From positions 1-8,935 of the forward strand of contig PLHN01000181.1 in NCBI GenBank assembly GCA_003139975.1: DNA of 8,935 nt, written 5' to 3'. The translations under genes and the position numbers were made by a program. Origin of the DNA: Acidobacteriaceae bacterium. Its GTDB lineage: Bacteria > Acidobacteriota > Terriglobia > Terriglobales > Acidobacteriaceae. Positions 5,745 through 8,935 of the stretch are shown here, piece after piece. The notes beneath the pieces were generated by a model that was not told the DNA's origin, searched no databases, and worked only from the letters and a program-made list of their open reading frames with translations. Position 1 is the first letter of the stretch, and every line of letters starts with the position of its first letter.

Positions 5745-5987
5745 ATGAGGCGGCGCTTTGGAGTTCCCGTGACAGACATGAGATTTGTTCTGGAGGCACG
5801 CACAGATTGGGCGGGTCCGCTGGCGCACGATCAACAAGAAGTGCTGAAACGGGCTGTCGCCAAGATGGTTATGCTCGGCGAGCAAATCGGCGTCAGTACG
5901 GACCAGATGGTCCTGCTTCTTGACTCGGGACTGACAGTGAGAGAACTGCTGGGGTACTTGCTGAGCCAGAAGACGGATCTTGCTTGA
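5745..5987 (+). CDS. Small hypothetical protein (about 72-80 residues)
   Basis: I do not recognise a named family. From the ATG at 5745 the product is 80 residues with no signal peptide or membrane segment. It looks like a genuine small helical protein: RFVLEARTDWAGPLAHDQQE is followed by the amphipathic VLKRAVAKMVMLGEQIGVS and a compact end, DQMVLLLDSGLTVRELLGYL. Two starts compete. The ATG at 5745 has GAAGG (5734-5738) six bases ahead. A GTG at 5769 has GGAG (5760-5763) five bases ahead and gives 72 residues beginning MTDMRFVLEAR, which may be closer to the true N-terminus. It is the first of four plus-strand genes and ends 76 bases before the cytochrome gene, so co-transcription is plausible. 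Its role is unknown; a regulator or adaptor is only a guess. Confidence 0.6.
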   Translation: MRRRFGVPVTDMRFVLEARTDWAGPLAHDQQEVLKRAVAKMVMLGEQIGVSTDQMVLLLDSGLTVRELLGYLLSQKTDLA

Positions 5988-6063
5988 GAGCGGTGTTGGC
6001 GGGAAAGGCAGACTGAGTATGCCGATCCGCGAGAGACTGCTTTCGAGCAGGAAGGAGACGGCA

Positions 6064-6480
6064 ATGCATCGCAAACTGATTTGGGGAGTGGCGATCCTGT
6101 TCATGTGGGCATTCGCTGTTGCGCAGAACGAAACAAACACTGAGACGGCCGCGAATGAGCCGATTTCGGGCAAGCAACTCTATACCTCCTATTGCGCCTT
6201 GTGCCACGGCAGCGACGGAAAAGGCGGGGGACCGTTCTCGCCGCAACTGAAGATTTGGCCGCCGGACCTGACGCAACTGGCGAAGAAGAATAAGGGTGTC
6301 TTCCCGGAAATGCACGTGGAGGCAGCAATCGATGGAGAATTTGCCAAGCCCTCGCACGGCACGGCGGAGATGCCGATCTGGGGGCCGGTGTTTCGTTCGA
6401 TGGCGCACGGACATAAAGACAGCGCGCGGGTGAAAATTGGGACCCTATTGAAGTATTTGGAGTCGATACAGGAAAAGTAG
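6064..6480 (+). CDS. Exported monohaem c-type cytochrome
   Basis: The protein is 138 residues from the ATG at 6064, chosen because GGAG (6054-6057) lies six bases ahead and the product then starts with a signal peptide (MHRKLIWGVAILFMWAFAVA, cut before Gln-21). The frame is open upstream to 5980, but that would bury the signal peptide. The mature domain has one haem-binding motif, CALCH (Cys-44, Cys-47, His-48), in the typical context GKQLYTSYCALCHGSDGKGG. The likely distal axial ligand is Met-103 in TAEMPIWGPVF. This pattern with PPDLTQLA and the late EMPxWG motif belongs to small class I cytochromes found as periplasmic electron carriers or as subunits of respiratory and dehydrogenase complexes. 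No oxidase or dehydrogenase genes are nearby, so its redox partner is not shown. There is no lipobox, so it is probably soluble in the periplasm or held by an uncleaved signal. Confidence 0.93.
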   Translation: MHRKLIWGVAILFMWAFAVAQNETNTETAANEPISGKQLYTSYCALCHGSDGKGGGPFSPQLKIWPPDLTQLAKKNKGVFPEMHVEAAIDGEFAKPSHGTAEMPIWGPVFRSMAHGHKDSARVKIGTLLKYLESIQEK

Positions 6481-6567
6481 ATTGCCCCCGGGATTGTGAA
6501 TGCGCTCGTTTGTCGTCGGCCTAAACCTCCGTTTGCCGCCATGGCTGCGATTGGGTAATCTCTAGCG

Positions 6568-7461
6568 ATGCGGGATTATAACAGCGGCATTGCTGGGGAG
6601 GGTGTCGACGCATCGGAAGGGACGGTTCGGCTGGAACCACTTCTGGGCTCATGCAGCGACGCGATACTTGGCCGAAGCGCCGCAATCATCCTGATCACGT
6701 TGAGCATGTTTAGCTCGACACTGACACTTGCCCAGGAACCTTCCAAACCGGCGGAACAAACCAAGCCAGCGGAGCCGGCAAAGCCAGATCAGAGCAAGTC
6801 AGAGGAGCAGACCGGTCCATCCATAGTCACACAGGCCGAGAATGCGGCCATGAAGCCGGTCGAACTGTTTAACCTGCTGGAGAGGAAGTCGATTGTCTTT
6901 CCCGACATTGCTTCGAGTACGGTGGCGCTATCGACGGGGCAGAAGTTCCAGCTGTTTGTCGACAACAGCATATCGGTGCACACGATAGTTGGGTCGATTC
7001 TCGGGTCGCTGATCGGACAAGCTGGCGACTCGCCGACGGGATACGGTGTCGGGGGCGTGGCCTATGAAAAACGATTGAGTTCGTCGTTGGCGAGGGAGAC
7101 ATCGGGCGAATTTTTCGGGACGTTCGTGATTGCGTCGGCGCTGCACGAAGACCCGCGCTTTTTTCCGGAATACAATCCAACTCTGAAGCACAGCGCGAAG
7201 TACTCTCTGCGCCGGTTGTTTGTGACGCGAAACGATGCCGGCGAGGATGTAGCAAACATGCCGGGATTGCTGGGGCCGCTGTTTGGGGAAGGGCTGGCGA
7301 ATGTATATTGGCCGGATCGCAACCGGACGGCCGGCGATACCTTGTTCCGCTATGGTTTGGATCTGGCATCGCGGGCAGCAGGGAACATGTTCCGAGAGTA
7401 CTGGCCGGTGGTCTCGGCGAAAATGCAACATGCGCCGCCACAGCGGGGCGCGCCGCACTAA
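6568..7461 (+). CDS. Exported protein of unknown function, acidobacterial type
   Basis: The protein is 297 residues from the ATG at 6568, which lacks a clear Shine-Dalgarno. A long N-terminal tail of about 36 residues precedes a signal-peptide core (SAAIILITLSMFSSTLTLA, about 37-55, cut before Gln-56). A low-complexity linker with KPAE/KPD repeats follows (56-83), probably extended and near the membrane. The folded domain runs from about 95 to 285, with a glycine-rich hydrophobic stretch (SVHTIVGSILGSLIG, 136-150; TGYGVGGVAYEKRL, 157-170). A C-terminal signature follows: ALHEDPRFFPE (191-201), YSLRRLFVTRND (212-223), GLANVYWPDRNRTAGDTLFR (242-261), then NMFREYWP (273-280). I recall similar HEDPR...NxYxP...EYWP proteins in many acidobacterial genomes, mostly labelled hypothetical. 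The location is periplasmic or outer membrane. It lies between a cytochrome and an outer-membrane barrel, consistent with an envelope role. Confidence 0.75.
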   Translation: MRDYNSGIAGEGVDASEGTVRLEPLLGSCSDAILGRSAAIILITLSMFSSTLTLAQEPSKPAEQTKPAEPAKPDQSKSEEQTGPSIVTQAENAAMKPVELFNLLERKSIVFPDIASSTVALSTGQKFQLFVDNSISVHTIVGSILGSLIGQAGDSPTGYGVGGVAYEKRLSSSLARETSGEFFGTFVIASALHEDPRFFPEYNPTLKHSAKYSLRRLFVTRNDAGEDVANMPGLLGPLFGEGLANVYWPDRNRTAGDTLFRYGLDLASRAAGNMFREYWPVVSAKMQHAPPQRGAPH

Positions 7462-7519
7462 ACAGGGTCTCATGAATAAAGCTTTGGGCTGCTGCGAGCA
7501 TGGCGCTCCTGCCGCCCTT

Positions 7520-7540
7520 GCTCTCAAGTGTTATGAGAGC
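7520..7540. repeat. Short inverted repeat between the unknown exported protein and the barrel gene
   Basis: GCTCTCA (7520-7526) and TGAGAGC (7534-7540) form a perfect 7-bp inverted repeat around a 7-base spacer. No T-run follows, so it is not a standard terminator; it could be an operator. A TACAAT sequence (7553-7558), a possible -10 box, lies 12 bases downstream, with TTATGA (7531-7536) a poor -35 at 16-base spacing that overlaps the repeat. The 181-base gap here holds no convincing gene. Confidence 0.3.
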
Positions 7541-7642
7541 CGTCCGAATGCGTACAATTGCAGGTTGGAAAAGAGGGCCTTGGATTGACGACTGTACGCA
7601 TCTAACCGGGAATCGGCTTTCGCGGGAAACAGACCTTAAGAA

Positions 7643-8338
7643 ATGGGAGATCAAAGATTGCGGAATCGTGTGTTGTTCTTGCTAATGTTTTTGGGCGTTT
7701 TTGTTACGTCGGCTTGGGCGCAGCTCGAGGGAAAATCGAACTTCTCGCGCTTCAACTTTAATGTGGGCGGCGGATATGGGGTGGGGCGGGGCGACGTGGG
7801 CAGTTTTGTCGGGAACTCGTTTTTTGCCGTGGGCGGAGCGGGCATGAACCTCAACCGCATGTTCGGATTTAGCGGCGAGTACATGTACTACGATCTGGGC
7901 ATCCGGCCGAGCGTGAGCCTGGGGCAGAATTTACAGAGCACCAACGGATCGTTGCATTCATTTTCGCTGAACGGTATTGTCCGCGCCCCATATCGCTTTG
8001 GCGGATTAAGCCCATATGGAATTTTCGGGGTGGGCTTCTATGACCGGAGGGTTTCGAGCACCACCGGACTGGTCGGAGCGCCAAATCCTGCGCTGTGCCA
8101 GCCGTCGTGGACGTGGTGGGATATTGACTGCGTGAACGGATACACGGAAAGGGGAGTTGCCCAACACCTCGGTTCGTTTTCCAAAATCGCCGGTGGGTAC
8201 AACTATGGCGGCGGAATTACCTACCCGTTGCACCGCTGGCACAATGCGAAGGTGTACGCCGAATATCGCTACCACAAGGCCTATCAGAGTGATGTGGTGA
8301 CCATTGTCTGGCCGTTTACAGTTGGGCTGCGATGGTGA
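7643..8338 (+). CDS. Outer-membrane beta-barrel protein (OmpA-like transmembrane/porin fold)
   Basis: The protein is 231 residues. A signal peptide (LRNRVLFLLMFLGVFVTSAWA) is cut before Gln-27. The mature part alternates small/aromatic strands and loops typical of an eight-stranded barrel: FNFNVGGGYGVGRG (37-50), SFFAVGGAGMNLN (59-71), FGFSGEYMYYDLGI (74-87), SFSLNGIVRAPY (106-117), SPYGIFGVGFYDRR (123-136), GGYNYGGGITYPL (184-196), KVYAEYRYHKAY (203-214) and the final strand TIVWPFTVGLRW ending in an aromatic residue, the usual signal for outer-membrane insertion. Two cysteines (152, 163) flank a Trp-rich segment, probably an exposed loop that could be disulphide-bonded. The ATG at 7643 has no Shine-Dalgarno; a TTG at 7658 has GGGAG (7645-7649) eight bases ahead and still keeps the signal peptide, so the true start may be there. 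There is no OmpA peptidoglycan-binding domain, so it may be a structural or adhesion-type barrel; the function is unknown. Confidence 0.82.
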   Translation: MGDQRLRNRVLFLLMFLGVFVTSAWAQLEGKSNFSRFNFNVGGGYGVGRGDVGSFVGNSFFAVGGAGMNLNRMFGFSGEYMYYDLGIRPSVSLGQNLQSTNGSLHSFSLNGIVRAPYRFGGLSPYGIFGVGFYDRRVSSTTGLVGAPNPALCQPSWTWWDIDCVNGYTERGVAQHLGSFSKIAGGYNYGGGITYPLHRWHNAKVYAEYRYHKAYQSDVVTIVWPFTVGLRW

Positions 8339-8391
8339 GGCTTGGCTGCCAACTGCGTTTTGGCGTTTCCGATCTCAGTCCGTTCCGTGGT

Positions 8392-8409
8392 GCCTTCGGC
8401 TTTGAAGGC
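8392..8409. terminator. Weak hairpin between convergent genes
   Basis: GCCTTC (8392-8397) pairs with GAAGGC (8404-8409) around a six-base loop, in the 79-base gap between the convergent barrel and chloride-channel genes. The position suits a bidirectional terminator, but the stem is short and no T-run follows on either strand. Confidence 0.25.
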
Positions 8410-8417
8410 TGGTAAGC

Positions 8418-8935
8418 TCAAGCCCGATCCCGGGCGCTGACGCCGTATGCGTTCAAAACATCCGCCAGCGTCACCACGCCTTCCAGTTTGTGTATATCCG
8501 CACGGCTTACTACGGGCAGGATTTCGATCTGGTTAGTGCCCATGCGTTCGAGCGCCAAATCAAGCCCCTGGTCGGAGTGAACGTGCGGAAAAGCCAGTGC
8601 ATCCACGAGATCACCGACTTTCTTATCCGCGCCTTCGGCCAACTCTAGCTCCAGTTGCGCAAAACTGAGCACGCCGATGACACCTCGCCGGTCCGTCACC
8701 AGCCATGTTCGGAACGCACTCGATCGCGCTCGTTCCAGCGCTTCCCGAACCGTGATCTCGGCCGGCAGCAACTGGCTCGCAGTCTGCATTATTTTTCTTA
8801 CCTGACGTAGCCCATATCGACGGCGCGACTCCGCGGATGGCAAGTGGATGCCATCCTGCACAGCTAGGGCCTCGTAGATGGGTTCGTGCTGCAATCGTGA
8901 CGCAATGAACAAGCTCACCAGATTCGCAATCATCA
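8418..8935 (-). CDS. ClC-type chloride channel/antiporter, C-terminal part with tandem CBS domains
   Basis: The frame is open through the right edge of the window, so only about 172 C-terminal residues are seen; the gene begins beyond 8935. The first visible residues, MIANLVSLFIASRLQHEPIY followed by EALAVQDGIHLPS, match the end of the last membrane helix and the linker typical of ClC proteins. Two CBS modules follow: the first at about residues 48-105 (LLPAEITVREALERARSS, TWLVTDRRGVIGVLSFAQLE) and the second at about 108-167 (LVDALAFPHVHSDQGLDLAL, EILPVVSRADIHKLEGVVTL). Tandem CBS domains form a cytoplasmic Bateman module that in many ClC proteins binds adenosine nucleotides and tunes gating. 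Whether this is a channel or a Cl-/H+ exchanger depends on the glutamates in the missing membrane part. A stand-alone CBS protein is unlikely given the hydrophobic ClC-like lead-in. Confidence 0.85.
   Translation of the reverse strand, partial: MIANLVSLFIASRLQHEPIYEALAVQDGIHLPSAESRRRYGLRQVRKIMQTASQLLPAEITVREALERARSSAFRTWLVTDRRGVIGVLSFAQLELELAEGADKKVGDLVDALAFPHVHSDQGLDLALERMGTNQIEILPVVSRADIHKLEGVVTLADVLNAYGVSARDRA

Noticed and set aside
5980..6063. Upstream start for the cytochrome gene at 5980
   Set aside because: It would add 28 residues before a clear signal peptide and overlap the preceding gene, while the ATG at 6064 has an ideal ribosome-binding site.

Overview
The window looks like chromosomal DNA of an acidobacterium (Terriglobia/Koribacter-like). 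This is inferred from protein character: exported proteins cut just before Gln after an Ala, an ECF sigma/anti-sigma pair whose anti-sigma has the acidobacterial-looking FPAPQPLSEQEQLLARYVQ motif, and an exported protein of unknown function (6568-7461) of a type I associate with that phylum. No rRNA, tRNA, CRISPR array, transposase, integrase or phage gene is visible.

Layout. At the left edge is the 3' end of a family-5-type uracil-DNA glycosylase (1-303, +). A good sigma-70 promoter (319-347) follows, driving a short, probably C-terminally cut-down secreted beta-propeller protein (390-1109, +). This converges with only one base between stop codons on a DUF4386 membrane protein (1111-1902, -). 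Next is about 500 bases without a gene (1903-2420), unlike its surroundings: four copies of AATACTTT, two copies of a 14-base repeat each followed by a G-run, a 17-base G tract able to form a quadruplex, and a long hairpin.

On the minus strand, 2421-4138 is a compact three-gene regulatory module: ECF sigma factor, membrane anti-sigma factor (ATGA overlap) and an exported beta-rich protein. The exported gene's Shine-Dalgarno segment is duplicated as a 12-base tandem repeat overlapping the anti-sigma stop codon. An ECF-like promoter (4198-4221) lies upstream, suggesting self-activation. Upstream again on the same strand is murB (4424-5476), for peptidoglycan precursor synthesis.

From 5745 to 8338, four plus-strand genes point away from murB: a small conserved-looking hypothetical protein, an exported c-type cytochrome, an exported protein of unknown function, and an outer-membrane beta-barrel. 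All but the first carry signal peptides, so this half is a cell-envelope block. At the right edge is the C-terminal part of a ClC-type chloride channel/antiporter with two CBS domains (8418-8935, -), converging with the beta-barrel gene.

Most genes are ordinary housekeeping or envelope genes. The parts most worth a second look are the repeat/G-tract/hairpin patch at 2100-2400 and the sigma/anti-sigma/exported-protein module with its duplicated ribosome-binding site. I found no convincing evidence of a wholly new defence or mobile system.
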